Below, piece after piece: positions 45,711 through 54,866 of a stretch of 64,000 nt of DNA; the stretch's first letter is position 1; every line of letters starts with the position of its first letter. The notes under the pieces were generated by a model, which searched no databases, was not told the DNA's origin, and saw nothing but the letters and a program-made list of their open reading frames with translations. The position numbers were made by a program, and so were the translations under genes. The DNA lies in the NCBI RefSeq assembly GCF_002197815.1, contig NZ_NIUB01000021.1, positions 29,333-93,332 on the forward strand. The letters run 5' to 3'. This DNA is from Pseudomonas oleovorans subsp. oleovorans. GTDB taxonomy: Bacteria; Pseudomonadota; Gammaproteobacteria; Pseudomonadales; Pseudomonadaceae.

Positions 45711-46043
45711 ATGAAAAGCCTCAAAGTTATTGCAGCCCTTGCCGCTATGGTTGTTTCCTCTGCCACTCTGGCAGAAGGCGGCGCTGATCGTGTTTATGGT
45801 CGGATGATTCAGGCCAATGAGCAGGCCATGCAAGAGTATGCTGCCGCTAACGGAAAGAATCCGCCTGAAGTTATTCATTACCGCTACGGCATGAAACTCG
45901 ATATCGCCAGGGTCGTGGCCACTACCCCGACGGACTCTAGCTGCGGTGTGATGCCGGCCCAGATGACCTACGAGGACTCCAATGGCGATCTGAATATTCT
46001 TGAATACCGGGCAGCCGGGACAGGTTGCCGTAATCAAAACTAG
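45711..46043 (+). CDS. PtrA-type N terminus plus DUF2790 periplasmic protein
   Basis: Protein of 110 residues. Signal peptide MKSLKVIAALAAMVVSSATLA, then EGGADRVYGRM, the N-terminal signature shared with the small proteins at 52394-52600 and 62919-63278 (copper-inducible PtrA-like proteins). The C-terminal part is a DUF2790 domain: PPEVIHYRYGMKLDIARVV...CGVMPAQMTYEDSNGDLNILEYRAAGTGC, with two Cys likely forming a disulfide. Such proteins are copper-induced in pseudomonads; function unknown. GAAGGAG precedes the ATG. It lies between cusA and an OprD porin, each with its own box. Confidence 0.82.
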   Translation: MKSLKVIAALAAMVVSSATLAEGGADRVYGRMIQANEQAMQEYAAANGKNPPEVIHYRYGMKLDIARVVATTPTDSSCGVMPAQMTYEDSNGDLNILEYRAAGTGCRNQN

Positions 46044-46058
46044 ATAAATGACATCGCG

Positions 46059-46074
46059 CTGACTGAAATGTAAT
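46059..46074. promoter_or_regulatory. CopR-box-like motif before the OprD porin gene
   Basis: CTGACTGAAATGTAAT; the complement reads ATTACATTTCAGTCAG, a full match to the island's box. 127 bp before ATG 46201. Confidence 0.6.
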
Positions 46075-46200
46075 TTCCAAGTCACCCTGACGTTATTTGG
46101 CATGTGGAAATATGACCAAGGCGTGCCTGGCTATGCCCGGCGCGCTTGGCACATATATGCGACCACACAATGACAACTGCCAATAACATCAGGAGCATTT

Positions 46201-47526
46201 ATGAATAACAGAACCCTGTTAGGACTTTCTCTGCTCACTCTGAGCGTCAGTACCGGGCAAGCTGCAATGGCCGCCGGCGAGAAAGGCGAGGGATTTATCG
46301 AAGGCAGCAGCCTGACCATCCTCAATCGAAACCTCTACTTCAACCGCGATTTCCGTAAAGGCCAGTCCAGCAGCTCGGGTAATGGCTATTCGGAAGAGTG
46401 GGCGCATGGCGTGATAGGCCGATTCGAGTCTGGTTTCACCGAGGGCACCATAGGTTTTGGTGTCGATGCCTTTGCCATGCTAGGGCTCAAGCTTGACACC
46501 GGCGACGGCCGTTCTGGAGCCGGCGGCACAGTCGACGTGATGCCTTACAACAGCCTCGGGCAGGCTGAGGACAACTACTCAAAACTGGGGGGCGCGGTGA
46601 AAACTCGGTTCATGGATACCGAGATCAAGGTAGGCGACGTCTTTCCCGTCAGCCCGGTCGTCCAATACGGTGATGCACGGCTTTTACCGGAGAGTTTCCG
46701 AGGTGTCACCGTGGTCAACAGCAGCGTGGAAGGACTGTCGCTTCAGGGCGGTCGCCTCCACTCGATGAGCCAACCCAATACCAGCAGCATGCGCGACGGC
46801 TTCGCTACCTTCTACGCGGGCGAAGTGGACTCGCCATGGATCGCCTATTTCGGTGGTGATTACACGCTTAATGACAACGTCGGCTTTAGTCTCTACACCA
46901 GCCGCCTCAAGGATGCCTGGAATCAATATTACGCGGGCACCACGCTGAGCTACCCGCTTGCGGACGATGTCGCCTTGATCGGCGGGCTGAACTACTACAA
47001 GGCGGTCGATGAAGGGAGGCAGCTCCTCGGGAGCTTCGATAACAACATCTGGAGCGGCAAGGTCGGCATCCAATTCGGCGCTCATACAGTGCTGGTGGGT
47101 CTCCAGCGCAACAATGGCGATGATGACTTCGACTACTTGCGCCAATCGGACTCCATCTACCTCGACAACTCCATCCAGTACAGCGACTTCAACTCGCCGA
47201 AGGAGAAGTCATGGCAAGTGCGCTATGACCTGGATATGGAGCCTTTCGGTGTGCCTGGATTGAGCTTCATGACTCGATATGCCCAGGGCTGGGATGCCGA
47301 CTACAGCAACGCCAACGAAGTCTATATGCGCCGTGATGACAACGGCGATCCGTTGACCAACCAGAAGCGCTGGGAGCGGGACATCGAGGCCAAGTACGTT
47401 GTGCAGTCTGGGTCGTTGAAGGACATGTCCTTTCGCATTCGACAAGCCACGACTCGCGCCACCGACTTCGAGTCGGATTTGGATGAGTTCCGCCTGATTG
47501 TCGAGTACCCGCTGGAAGTTCTCTAA
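46201..47526 (+). CDS. OprD-family outer membrane porin
   Basis: Protein of 441 residues. Signal peptide MNNRTLLGLSLLTLSVSTGQAAMA, then the OprD pattern FIEGSSLTILNRNLYFNRDFRKGQ, GFGVDAFAMLGLKLDTGDG, DARLLPESFRG and the C-terminal strand EFRLIVEYPLEVL. AGGAGCATTT precedes the ATG. It sits in the copper cluster behind a CopR-like box; porins of this kind are found in pseudomonad copper clusters, though substrate and direction are not known. Two hairpins follow, the second with a T run. Confidence 0.88.
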   Translation: MNNRTLLGLSLLTLSVSTGQAAMAAGEKGEGFIEGSSLTILNRNLYFNRDFRKGQSSSSGNGYSEEWAHGVIGRFESGFTEGTIGFGVDAFAMLGLKLDTGDGRSGAGGTVDVMPYNSLGQAEDNYSKLGGAVKTRFMDTEIKVGDVFPVSPVVQYGDARLLPESFRGVTVVNSSVEGLSLQGGRLHSMSQPNTSSMRDGFATFYAGEVDSPWIAYFGGDYTLNDNVGFSLYTSRLKDAWNQYYAGTTLSYPLADDVALIGGLNYYKAVDEGRQLLGSFDNNIWSGKVGIQFGAHTVLVGLQRNNGDDDFDYLRQSDSIYLDNSIQYSDFNSPKEKSWQVRYDLDMEPFGVPGLSFMTRYAQGWDADYSNANEVYMRRDDNGDPLTNQKRWERDIEAKYVVQSGSLKDMSFRIRQATTRATDFESDLDEFRLIVEYPLEVL

Positions 47527-47535
47527 CCCTGGCAA

Positions 47536-47636
47536 GCGAGCGGGTTGATTGCCCGCTCGCTCCTTGGTCCTGCTGTCCCCTCGTAGTGCTCCTTTGGTTT
47601 GGAGACAGCCCTTGGCGCCCTAGGGCGCCTTTTTTA
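47536..47636 (+). terminator. Two hairpins ending the OprD unit
   Basis: GCGAGCGGG/CCCGCTCGC at 47536-47560, then GGCGCCC-TA-GGGCGCC at 47614-47629 followed by TTTTTTAC. The second is a clear intrinsic terminator. Confidence 0.82.
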
Positions 47637-47703
47637 CTTAGGTTAAAGGACGTATGAAAATGAGTCGGCCACTACACACAAGCGGCCGTGCTGGCAGGCA
47701 GTA

Positions 47704-48147
47704 CTACTGGGCGGGATATTCTGCAACGACCTGATCAGAACCCGTCTTGGTCAAGCCAATGACCTGGTAGGCATGCTGTACGCCATCGACTTCCATGCCG
47801 GGGGAGCCCGCCGGCATCCCGGGAACAGCGATGCCCAGCAGATCATCGCGCTTGGTGAGTTCGATGACCTGAGCCGCCGGCACATGACCTTCGACGAACT
47901 TGCCGTCAATCACCGCGGTGTGGCAAGACGCTAACCGTGGCGCGACGCCCAGTCTTTGCTTCACTGCTGTCATGTTGCTTTCAACATGGTCGACGACTTT
48001 GAAGCCATTCGCTTCGAGGTGTGAAATCCACTTCTTGCAACATCCGCAATTGGCATCACGATGGGCATCAATCGTCAGGGCATCAGCTGCTTGAACCGCA
48101 GACGTGACGGAGAGAGCGGCCAGTAAGGCCAGATATTTAGCTTTCAT
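47704..48147 (-). CDS. DUF411 copper-associated periplasmic protein
   Basis: Protein of 147 residues. Signal peptide MKAKYLALLAALSVTSAVQAA, then the DUF411 core: DANCGCCKKWISHLEANGF (a CxCC metal-binding motif), LASCHTAVIDGKFVEGHVPA, and GIAVPGMPAGSPGME. DUF411 proteins occur in copper and silver resistance loci and probably bind metal in the periplasm. Its start lies inside the 3' end of the cytochrome gene (11-bp overlap), so it is the last gene of the copA operon. I take ATG 48147 over the long N-terminal extension. Confidence 0.88.
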   Translation of the reverse strand: MKAKYLALLAALSVTSAVQAADALTIDAHRDANCGCCKKWISHLEANGFKVVDHVESNMTAVKQRLGVAPRLASCHTAVIDGKFVEGHVPAAQVIELTKRDDLLGIAVPGMPAGSPGMEVDGVQHAYQVIGLTKTGSDQVVAEYPAQ

Positions 48148-48979
48148 GTACGTGCTCTTTGCCATCGGCGTGGGTGTGGGTCTTGGGCGAGGCGTTCGGA
48201 GCCTGCTCGGCGTGATGATCACCTCCGTTGGACGACGCCTCATCCCCAGCATGGTGGTCATCGCCACTCATATCCGAATGGTGACCTGCCTTAGGTGCGG
48301 AGCCACCCTCGCTATCCGTAGCCGCGGCATCGTGATGACCAGGCTCTCCAGCATCACCTGATCCATGATGGTCATCGCCACCGCCACTATTGTCATGATG
48401 GCCAGGCTTGTTGTCGCCGTGCTGTCCTTCATGGTTATGCATCTGCGTTTCCCCACCACCGTGCTGATGGCCGCCACTGGATGCGACGAGTGTTTGGTAT
48501 TGCTTGGCATCCATCGTCGGCAGTTGGTTGAGGAAGGCAACCATGCCCCAGATGTACTCGTCTCCCATGCTCTTGCCCCACGCAGGCATACCCGTTGCCT
48601 TGATGCCATGCTTGATCACCCAGAACGCTGCTGACGGATTGCCATCGACACCGATCTTGGCGAGGTTGGGGGGCGCAGGATAAAGCGATTGGCTTAGCTC
48701 GGTCTCCGCCACACCTGGCGCCAAATGACAGCCGATACACATGGAGTTGTAGTTGCCCGCACCGGCGCGAATAAGAGCTTGATCATCCAGGTTGGGAACC
48801 TCGATGTCCCGCGAACGGACTTCGATAGAGCGGTCACGGGCCATCGTGAGAAACGCATGCACTGCAGGAAAATGGGGATCGTCGGCCCCCACGTTGACCA
48901 CGCCAAAGTAGGCGCCGGCCAGGACAGCTGTGCTACCGACCACGCCGGCCGCCACCAAAGTTTTAATTGTTCTTTTCAT
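48137..48979 (-). CDS. c-type cytochrome with long His-rich C-terminal tail
   Basis: Protein of 280 residues. An N-terminal signal/anchor (TLVAAGVVGSTAVLAGAYFGVVNV) leads to a monohaem cytochrome c domain with CIGCH near residue 81 and a Met ligand in GMPAWG near residue 130. From about residue 165 to the end the chain is a low-complexity tail full of HH, DDHH, GHH and HHAG repeats, likely a metal-binding arm. Cytochromes of this type recur in pseudomonad copA-copB operons. It lies 9 bp after copB and overlaps the DUF411 gene. Confidence 0.88.
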   Translation of the reverse strand: MKRTIKTLVAAGVVGSTAVLAGAYFGVVNVGADDPHFPAVHAFLTMARDRSIEVRSRDIEVPNLDDQALIRAGAGNYNSMCIGCHLAPGVAETELSQSLYPAPPNLAKIGVDGNPSAAFWVIKHGIKATGMPAWGKSMGDEYIWGMVAFLNQLPTMDAKQYQTLVASSGGHQHGGGETQMHNHEGQHGDNKPGHHDNSGGGDDHHGSGDAGEPGHHDAAATDSEGGSAPKAGHHSDMSGDDHHAGDEASSNGGDHHAEQAPNASPKTHTHADGKEHVHES

Positions 48980-48988
48980 GTCAGGTTC

Positions 48989-50080
48989 TCAAAACCACAT
49001 CCGGATACCGGCGACAAAACGCGCCTCGTCTACATCACCGCCCTCGTCGCGCACCATGTCTGCCGTGTTGCCATAGGAGCGGCTCCAGGAAACCCCGATA
49101 TAGGGGGCAAACTGCCTGACAATCTCGTAACGCAGACGCAAGCCGAGCTCGGTATTTGCCAACCCAGACCCCACACCTCGCTCAGGATCGTTCTTGCCGT
49201 AGAAGTTCATTTCGGCAGTTGGCTGGAGAATCAGCCGGTTGGTCAGCAGAATGTCGTACTCGCCCTCCAGTCGGGCAGCAGTTTGGCCATTCTCGCCGAC
49301 GAAGGCCGTGGCTTCGGCCTCAAAGGCGTAAAGCGCCATGCCCTGGATACCGAAGGCGGCCCAAGTCTGCGGCGACTCCGGTTTGAAGTCCTGGCGAACG
49401 CCCGCGACGACATCCCACCAAGGGCCGATCGAGCGGCCGTACAGCAGCTGTAATTCAGCATCCTCGGTCACGCCGTTGGTACGCTCGCCTTTGGAGCGGA
49501 ACCAGACCCGGTTGATATCACCGCCTACCCAGCCCGACGCATCCCAGGCCAGGGTGCTGCCCTCATCTGCGTCCTGGTATTCGAGCTGATCGAGCAGGAA
49601 AAAACTGTTGATGGCGCTGTCGTGAACCTTGTGGCCAGGTAATGGCGGGAAAGCCGCTTGGCGATCAGCATCCGTCAGAACGGGAATCGGCGTACGGCTG
49701 GTGGTTCTCGGGGCTTCAGCGGAGCCATGGTTCATCTTTGAATGATCCATGCCCTCCATCTGTCCTTGCATGGCGCCATGCCCCATCTTGCTGTGATCCG
49801 TAGCCTGGGCCTTCTCTTGGCTCTGGCCGTGGCCCATCTGGCTATGATCCATGCTGCCCGAAGCACCCTGCATGGCACCATGGTCCATCTTGCTGTGATC
49901 CATGCCCTCCATCGGCGCTTTGGCGGAACCGTGGCCCATCTGGCTGTGGTCCATCGACATGGAGCCGTGCCCCATTGCCGAATGATCCATTTCTTCCGCA
50001 GCCTGGGTAACGCCGCCGCTGAGTGCACTCAGCGACACGGCCAGCGCTATGAGGGACGGGCGTGAAAACCTAGTGGTCAT
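48989..50080 (-). CDS. copB: Copper resistance protein B (outer membrane)
   Basis: Protein of 363 residues. Signal peptide ([27 protein letters not shown]), a Met/His-rich segment with eight or so MDHSxMxHG-like repeats (about residues 30-125), then a beta-barrel domain ([26 protein letters not shown] ... [40 protein letters not shown]) ending in Phe, typical of outer membrane proteins. CopB binds and exports or sequesters copper together with CopA. Start ATG 50080 overlaps the preceding small gene by 11 bp. Confidence 0.92.
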   Translation of the reverse strand: MTTRFSRPSLIALAVSLSALSGGVTQAAEEMDHSAMGHGSMSMDHSQMGHGSAKAPMEGMDHSKMDHGAMQGASGSMDHSQMGHGQSQEKAQATDHSKMGHGAMQGQMEGMDHSKMNHGSAEAPRTTSRTPIPVLTDADRQAAFPPLPGHKVHDSAINSFFLLDQLEYQDADEGSTLAWDASGWVGGDINRVWFRSKGERTNGVTEDAELQLLYGRSIGPWWDVVAGVRQDFKPESPQTWAAFGIQGMALYAFEAEATAFVGENGQTAARLEGEYDILLTNRLILQPTAEMNFYGKNDPERGVGSGLANTELGLRLRYEIVRQFAPYIGVSWSRSYGNTADMVRDEGGDVDEARFVAGIRMWF

Positions 50081-50381
50081 GGTTCGAACCTGCTTCGGCT
50101 TCGGTGCCGCCATGCTTATCCATCATCTTCTCGTGCCCCATATCGTCATGGTTCATACCCTCATGATCCATGGCGCCATGATCCATCTGCTGGCCAGCGG
50201 CCTTGCCTTTCGATTGATCTGCAGGCTTGTCACTGGCGTCGGGCGCAGCCGACTCGGCAGCATGTTGTTCGTGCTCGCTGTGCCCCTCACCTGCCAATGA
50301 CGTCGGCGCGTGCAGAACAGCCAAAAGACTGAACATCGCTGCGCTGCCAAACAGGGCATTACGCTTCATAAAAGTACTCAT
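50070..50381 (-). CDS. Small Met/His-rich exported copper-binding protein
   Basis: Protein of 103 residues. Signal peptide [31 protein letters not shown], then a hydrophilic chain ending in [27 protein letters not shown]...NHDH. The MDH/MNH/MGH repeats match those of CopA and CopB on either side, so copper binding in the periplasm is the likely role. AAAGGAG precedes ATG 50381. No domain recognised. It lies 13 bp after copA and overlaps copB. Confidence 0.78.
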   Translation of the reverse strand: MSTFMKRNALFGSAAMFSLLAVLHAPTSLAGEGHSEHEQHAAESAAPDASDKPADQSKGKAAGQQMDHGAMDHEGMNHDDMGHEKMMDKHGGTEAEAGSNHDH

Positions 50382-50393
50382 CAGAAATCTCCT

Positions 50394-52199
50394 TTACTCA
50401 TCCACACGGACTTCACGGAACATGCCCATTTCCATGTGGAGCAACAGGTGGCAGTGAAAGGCCCAACGACCCAACGCATCGGCAGTCACCCGAAAGCTGC
50501 GCTTGGAACCTGGCGGCATGTCGATGGTGTGTTTACGCACCAGGAAATTGCCGTTCGCATCCTCCAGATCACTCCACATGCCATGAAGATGGATCGGGTG
50601 AGCCATCATGGTGTCGTTGACCAGCGTGATGCGAACACGCTCGCCGTACTTGAGGCGCAGAGGCTCGGCGTCAGAGAACTTGATGCCATCGAAGGACCAG
50701 GAGAATTTCTCCATGTGCCCGGTAAGGTGCAGCTCGATGGTGCGACTTGGTTCGCGACCATCCGGGTCGAGGAAGGTGCTGCGCAGGTCAGAGTACGTGA
50801 GGACGCGTCGGCCGTTGTCTCGCAAACCAATACCTGGGTCGTCCAACTTATGCGTTGGTGTCATGGTTTGCATATCGACCAGCGGGTTGTTGGTCTCTGA
50901 GGCTGGGTGTGCCTGCATGTTGCCAGCCATGCCAGCCATGTTTGAATGATCCATTCCTGCCATCTGGCTGTGATCCATACCAGCCATGCCACCCTGCATG
51001 CTGCCATGATCCATTCCCGCCATATTGCCCTGATCCATCCCGGCCATGTTCCCGTGATCCATACCGCCCATGCTGCCGTGGTCCATGCCCATGTCACCCA
51101 TGGCAATCAGTGGGCGCGGGTCAGGGCTTGGTACCAGTGCACTCAACCCTTCCTGTACCGCAAGGGTGCCGCGCGCATAGCCAGTGCGGTCCATGGATTG
51201 TGCAAACACGGTATACGCCTGTTCGCTGTCTGGTTCGACGATCACGTCGTAGGTCTCGGCCACGGCGATACGGAACTCGTCGACGCTGACCGGTTTTACG
51301 TGCAGACCATCGGCCGCAACCACAGTCATCTTCAGGCCTGGGATGCGCACATCGAAGTACGTCATGGCCGAGGCATTGATGAAACGCAGACGAATCTTCT
51401 CGCCCGGTTTGAATATGCCGGTCCAGTTGCCATCAGGTGCCTGGCCGTTCATCAGGTAGGTGTAGGTGTAGCCACTGACGTCGGCGAGATCCGTCGGGCT
51501 CATCTTCATTACGGCCCACATCTTACGGTCGGCTACGGCGGCGGACCAACCCATCTCGCTTACGTCATCGATGAAGTCACCAACGGTGCGTCTGTGCTGG
51601 TTGTAGTAGTCCGACTGTTTCTTGAGCTTGGCCAGTACCCGCGTTGGATTTTCATCCGTCCAGTCGCTCAGCAACACGACGTAATCACGGTCGTAACTGA
51701 AGGGCTCGGGCTCCTTGGCATCGATGACCAGCGCGCCGTATACGCCGAGCTGCTCCTGGAGCCCAGAATGGCTGTGATACCAGTAGGTGCCGTTCTGGTT
51801 GACCTTGAACTTGTACTCATACATGCCGTCAGGGGCGATGCCATGGAAGCTCAGGCCAGGAACACCATCCATGTTCGCCGGCAGGATGATGCCGTGCCAA
51901 TGGATGGAGGTGTCCTCCTTGAGGCGGTTGCGCACGCGCAATGTGACGGTATCGCCTTCGCGCCAACGAAGAATCGGCCCAGGGAGCGAGCCGTTGATGG
52001 TCATGGCCGTGCGCGCTGCGCCGGTGATGTTCACCGGGGTTTCACCGATGAATAGGTCGAATTCGTTACCAGTCAGTACGTTGGGCTGGCCGGGGCTGTT
52101 CACCGCCCAGACCGGCGTGCGCCACAGGCCAAGTCCGCCGATAATACCGGTGGCTGCCAGGCCTTTGACGAAGGTGCGCCTTGTGGTTTTGCTTTGCAT
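50394..52199 (-). CDS. copA: Multicopper oxidase CopA (periplasmic copper resistance)
   Basis: Protein of 601 residues. Twin-arginine signal [18 protein letters not shown]. Copper sites: SIHWHGIIL (type 2/3), [25 protein letters not shown], and [14 protein letters not shown] (type 1/2/3). Between about residues 365 and 425 there is a Met-rich segment of MDHGSM, GMDHGNM and GMDQGNM repeats, as in Pseudomonas CopA. It oxidises or binds Cu(I) in the periplasm. First gene of copA-small protein-copB-cytochrome-DUF411. A CopR-like box lies at 52368-52383, 169 bp upstream. Confidence 0.96.
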   Translation of the reverse strand: MQSKTTRRTFVKGLAATGIIGGLGLWRTPVWAVNSPGQPNVLTGNEFDLFIGETPVNITGAARTAMTINGSLPGPILRWREGDTVTLRVRNRLKEDTSIHWHGIILPANMDGVPGLSFHGIAPDGMYEYKFKVNQNGTYWYHSHSGLQEQLGVYGALVIDAKEPEPFSYDRDYVVLLSDWTDENPTRVLAKLKKQSDYYNQHRRTVGDFIDDVSEMGWSAAVADRKMWAVMKMSPTDLADVSGYTYTYLMNGQAPDGNWTGIFKPGEKIRLRFINASAMTYFDVRIPGLKMTVVAADGLHVKPVSVDEFRIAVAETYDVIVEPDSEQAYTVFAQSMDRTGYARGTLAVQEGLSALVPSPDPRPLIAMGDMGMDHGSMGGMDHGNMAGMDQGNMAGMDHGSMQGGMAGMDHSQMAGMDHSNMAGMAGNMQAHPASETNNPLVDMQTMTPTHKLDDPGIGLRDNGRRVLTYSDLRSTFLDPDGREPSRTIELHLTGHMEKFSWSFDGIKFSDAEPLRLKYGERVRITLVNDTMMAHPIHLHGMWSDLEDANGNFLVRKHTIDMPPGSKRSFRVTADALGRWAFHCHLLLHMEMGMFREVRVDE

Positions 52200-52367
52200 G
52201 CCGTTATGTCCAATCCGTCAAATGAGCCGGTGATGGTGTGCCCGGTCTCGGGTTCATGGCTGCTTCAATGTCGGGGATTTACCCCTCAACTTTCCACGTC
52301 GGTGCATTGCACAATGCCTTACCGACGATGAGCAGTATGAAACTGCCATATTTCAACCATCCGGGTG

Positions 52368-52383
52368 ATTACATTTCTGTAAG
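52368..52383. promoter_or_regulatory. CopR-box-like motif upstream of copA
   Basis: ATTACATTTCTGTAAG, the best match to the shared motif; between the PtrA-like gene (ends 52394) and copA. Confidence 0.62.
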
Positions 52384-52393
52384 GTAGATGACT

Positions 52394-52600
52394 TCAGCAG
52401 TTGGTGTGCTCTGCTTGCTCGGTTGGACTGCTGGCTACAGGAGCCTCAACTTTCTGCTGCTGGGCCACCCGGTAGGCCTCCAGAGACGTCTGGCGTGCCT
52501 GCTCCATGCGTGCAAACGTGCGATCAGCACCGCCTTCGGCCATCGCCAGGCTGGAAACACTCAGGGCAGCAACTACAAACAGGGTTTTGATCGATTTCAT
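52394..52600 (-). CDS. Small PtrA-like periplasmic protein
   Basis: Protein of 68 residues: signal peptide MKSIKTLFVVAALSVSSLAMA, then EGGADRTFARMEQARQTSLEAYRVAQQQK and a short tail ending EHTNC. The N-terminal signature AEGGADR is shared with 45711-46043 and 62919-63278; such proteins are often annotated 'co-regulatory protein PtrA N-terminal domain'. PtrA of P. aeruginosa is copper-induced through CopR. It reads toward copA but the copA box lies between them, so it probably has its own promoter in the divergent region to its right, where another box sits at 52705-52720. Confidence 0.78.
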   Translation of the reverse strand: MKSIKTLFVVAALSVSSLAMAEGGADRTFARMEQARQTSLEAYRVAQQQKVEAPVASSPTEQAEHTNC

Positions 52601-52704
52601 TTCGTTAATCCTCAGAAGTTTAGAAGCCCCTGTAACTAGTGGGGACGAGCGTTAAGCTCGCTGCTACGTTAACCACGACGCCCTGTCAGCAACCTGATCC
52701 GAAC

Positions 52705-52720
52705 ATTACAGTTCTGTCAG
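52705..52720. promoter_or_regulatory. CopR-box-like motif between the PtrA-like gene and bufA
   Basis: ATTACAGTTCTGTCAG in the 283-bp divergent region. CCCTGTCAG 24 bp to its left is similar to CCCTGTCAG beside the copR box at 63406-63421. Otherwise this divergent region holds no gene. Confidence 0.58.
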
Positions 52721-52883
52721 TTTGCTATTTCTTTCTTGTAGGCCCTCCTGAAGGCTCGGTACTGTCTTCCTGCCCGCGCAGCCTTGCGGATTCCATGGGC
52801 CTGATCGGTAGCAATGCCTGAGCTAACTCGTTCATTCGCACCGACGGATCGCGACCATCAAACAATCAAGAGAGATAGCCACT

Positions 52884-53144
52884 ATGTCGAACAAATCCAA
52901 CGTAGCTACCGGTGCCGCCTTGGCTCTGGTGGCCGCCAGCCTGTTCTCCACCCTGCCCGTCCAGGCTGCTCAGGAAACCAAAGCAGCAGAAGTGAAGTGC
53001 TTCGGGATCAATGGTTGCAAAGGGCAGAACGACTGCATGACCGCGAAAAACGACTGCAAAGGCCAAGGCGAATGCAAAGGCCAAGGGTTCAAGTTGATGA
53101 CCCAGACCAAATGTGACGAAGCCGGTGGCAAAACCAGCGAATAA
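52884..53144 (+). CDS. bufA: Bufferin-type copper-binding peptide precursor
   Basis: Protein of 86 residues. Signal peptide MSNKSNVATGAALALVAASLFSTLPVQAA, then a Cys-rich core KCFGINGCKGQNDCMTAKNDCKGQGECKGQGF...TKCDEAGGK with six Cys. This is the pattern of bufferin precursors: exported peptides whose Cys residues are modified by a DUF692 enzyme and which buffer copper in the periplasm. The partners (DUF692 and DUF2063) follow at once. GAGAGATAGCC precedes the ATG. A CopR-like box lies upstream, so copper induction is likely. Confidence 0.85.
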   Translation: MSNKSNVATGAALALVAASLFSTLPVQAAQETKAAEVKCFGINGCKGQNDCMTAKNDCKGQGECKGQGFKLMTQTKCDEAGGKTSE

Positions 53145-53188
53145 GGCGGTTCAGGGGAGTGCATGCCACTCCCCTGCTGGAGTCTCGA

Positions 53189-54025
53189 ATGAGTAAGCGC
53201 AAAACTCTGGGTTTCGGTCTTGGCCTTCGTAACGAGTATTACCGGCAGATCCTGGAGGAACGGCCTGCGGTCGACTGGTTCGAGATCATTTCCGAGAATT
53301 ACCTGGTGGAGGGCGGCAAGGCTCTCTACTTCCTTGATGCGATCGGCGAGCACTACCCCCTGGTGATGCACGGAGTATCTCTTTCGATTGGCGGCTCACA
53401 TGCCTTGGACATAGACTACCTACGACAGCTCAAGCAGCTGGCGGATCGGGTGCAGCCTCAGTGGGTGTCTGATCACCTGTGCTGGAGTCGAGGCAACGCC
53501 CATCAACTTCACGATCTGCTACCGCTGCCGTTTACCCAGGAGAGCCTGCTGCATGTCGCGGCCCGGGTGCGCTTGGTGCAGGATGTTTTGGAACGTCCCA
53601 TCGTGCTGGAGAACGTTTCCTCCTACGTGCAGTGGACAACATCCAGCATGAGCGAGTCTCAGTTCCTCTCGGAGCTCAGTTACCTGACCGGGTGCGAGCT
53701 GCTTCTCGACGTGAACAACGTCTACGTCAGTTCGCGCAACCAGGGTTTCGACCCTTGGCAGTTCATCATGGAATTGCCGCACGAGCGGATTCGGCAAATT
53801 CACCTGGCCGGGCACAGCGATTACGGGCAGTACCTCATCGACACCCATGACCAGCCCATCGCTGATCCGGTTTGGTCTCTCTACAGCAAGACTTTGAGCT
53901 ACTTGGGCCCGACATCGACCTTGATCGAGCGGGATGACCAGTTTCCGCCGCTGGAAGAGCTGTTGTCCGAATTAGCACATGCCCGTGCTATCGCCAAATC
54001 TGTGATATCGGGGGCCACCCCTTGA
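53189..54025 (+). CDS. bufB: DUF692 peptide-modifying iron enzyme (bufferin maturase)
   Basis: Protein of 278 residues, a TIM barrel related to MbnB: GLGLRNEYYRQIL at the N terminus, WFEIISENYLVEGG, PLVMHGVSLSIGG, WVSDHLCWS, IVLENVSSYV, LLLDVNNVYVSSRN and IHLAGHSDYG provide the His/Glu/Asp/Asn ligands of the multi-iron site. In bufferin systems it converts Cys residues of BufA to thiooxazole-type groups. I start at ATG 53189, with GGAG before it. It overlaps bufC by 4 bp. Confidence 0.9.
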   Translation: MSKRKTLGFGLGLRNEYYRQILEERPAVDWFEIISENYLVEGGKALYFLDAIGEHYPLVMHGVSLSIGGSHALDIDYLRQLKQLADRVQPQWVSDHLCWSRGNAHQLHDLLPLPFTQESLLHVAARVRLVQDVLERPIVLENVSSYVQWTTSSMSESQFLSELSYLTGCELLLDVNNVYVSSRNQGFDPWQFIMELPHERIRQIHLAGHSDYGQYLIDTHDQPIADPVWSLYSKTLSYLGPTSTLIERDDQFPPLEELLSELAHARAIAKSVISGATP

Positions 54026-54816
54026 GCCTGATCGCCCTACAGACTGCATTTGAAACTTACCTGACAGGTGACAGTGCCCTGCCCTCCAACGAGCTTTTGG
54101 AGCAGATCCGAGGTAGCACAGCGCTGAGTGCTCTCGAAGGCCTGCAGATCTACCACAACGCTTACCGTTCGCGCCTGCTTGCGGTCTTGCGAGAAGACTT
54201 CCCTGCCCTGCTTCACTGGATCGGCAACGAATCATTCGAGCAGCTCGCACTGGCCTACTTGGCCGCCTGGCCACCACGACATTTCAGCATTCGCTGGCTG
54301 GGCGAGAAGCTGCCCGAGTTCATTAGCAGCTACGTCGAAGAACCCCAACTATCGCCGATGCGCGAACTCGCGGAACTGGAATGGGCCTTTACACTGGCCT
54401 TCGACGCTCAGGATGTCGAAGCGCTTTCGCTGGAGACCATGAGTGATTTTTCGGCTGAAGACTGGATTTCACTCAGGGTTTCCCTGACTGCATCTGCCCG
54501 GTGGTTGCAGCTGCAGTACAACACGCTGGAGTTGTGGAAAGCCGCCAAGTCCGGCAGCTTGCTGCCTGATATTACCCGCCTGCCAACGAACCTAGCCTGT
54601 CTTGTTTGGCGTCATGAACTCGTCTGCCAGTACCGGAGCCTGGAGCCAGCGGAGGCTTCGGCATTGCAGTTTCTCATCGAGGGCGGATCGTTCGCTGAAC
54701 TCTGCGAGTCGTTGAGCGCCACGCATGGCGAGCAAGCTCCCTTGCAAGCCGCGACCTGGTTGAAGTTGTGGGTCAACGACGGTTTGCTAAAGCGCGGCCA
54801 GCTATTACACGAATGA
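54022..54816 (+). CDS. bufC: DUF2063 partner of the DUF692 enzyme
   Basis: Protein of 264 residues, starting at TTG 54022 in a 4-bp overlap with bufB. The N-terminal DUF2063 domain is visible in YHNAYRSRLLAVLREDFPALLHWIGNESFEQLALAYL and RELAELEWAFTLAF; the C-terminal part is likely the winged-helix substrate-binding domain seen in MbnC-like partners. It is thought to hold the leader of BufA against BufB. No exporter gene is adjacent; the precursor uses a normal signal peptide. Confidence 0.88.
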   Translation: MSLIALQTAFETYLTGDSALPSNELLEQIRGSTALSALEGLQIYHNAYRSRLLAVLREDFPALLHWIGNESFEQLALAYLAAWPPRHFSIRWLGEKLPEFISSYVEEPQLSPMRELAELEWAFTLAFDAQDVEALSLETMSDFSAEDWISLRVSLTASARWLQLQYNTLELWKAAKSGSLLPDITRLPTNLACLVWRHELVCQYRSLEPAEASALQFLIEGGSFAELCESLSATHGEQAPLQAATWLKLWVNDGLLKRGQLLHE

Positions 54817-54866
54817 CCCGGAACCTTTAGGCTAGCGCTCTCTCTTTGGCCACTCCGAGCGCTTCT

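Noticed and set aside
52814..53116. Plus-strand frame of 100 codons overlapping bufA
   Set aside because: Different frame from the Cys-rich bufA product, which has signal peptide, ribosome site and matching downstream partners.
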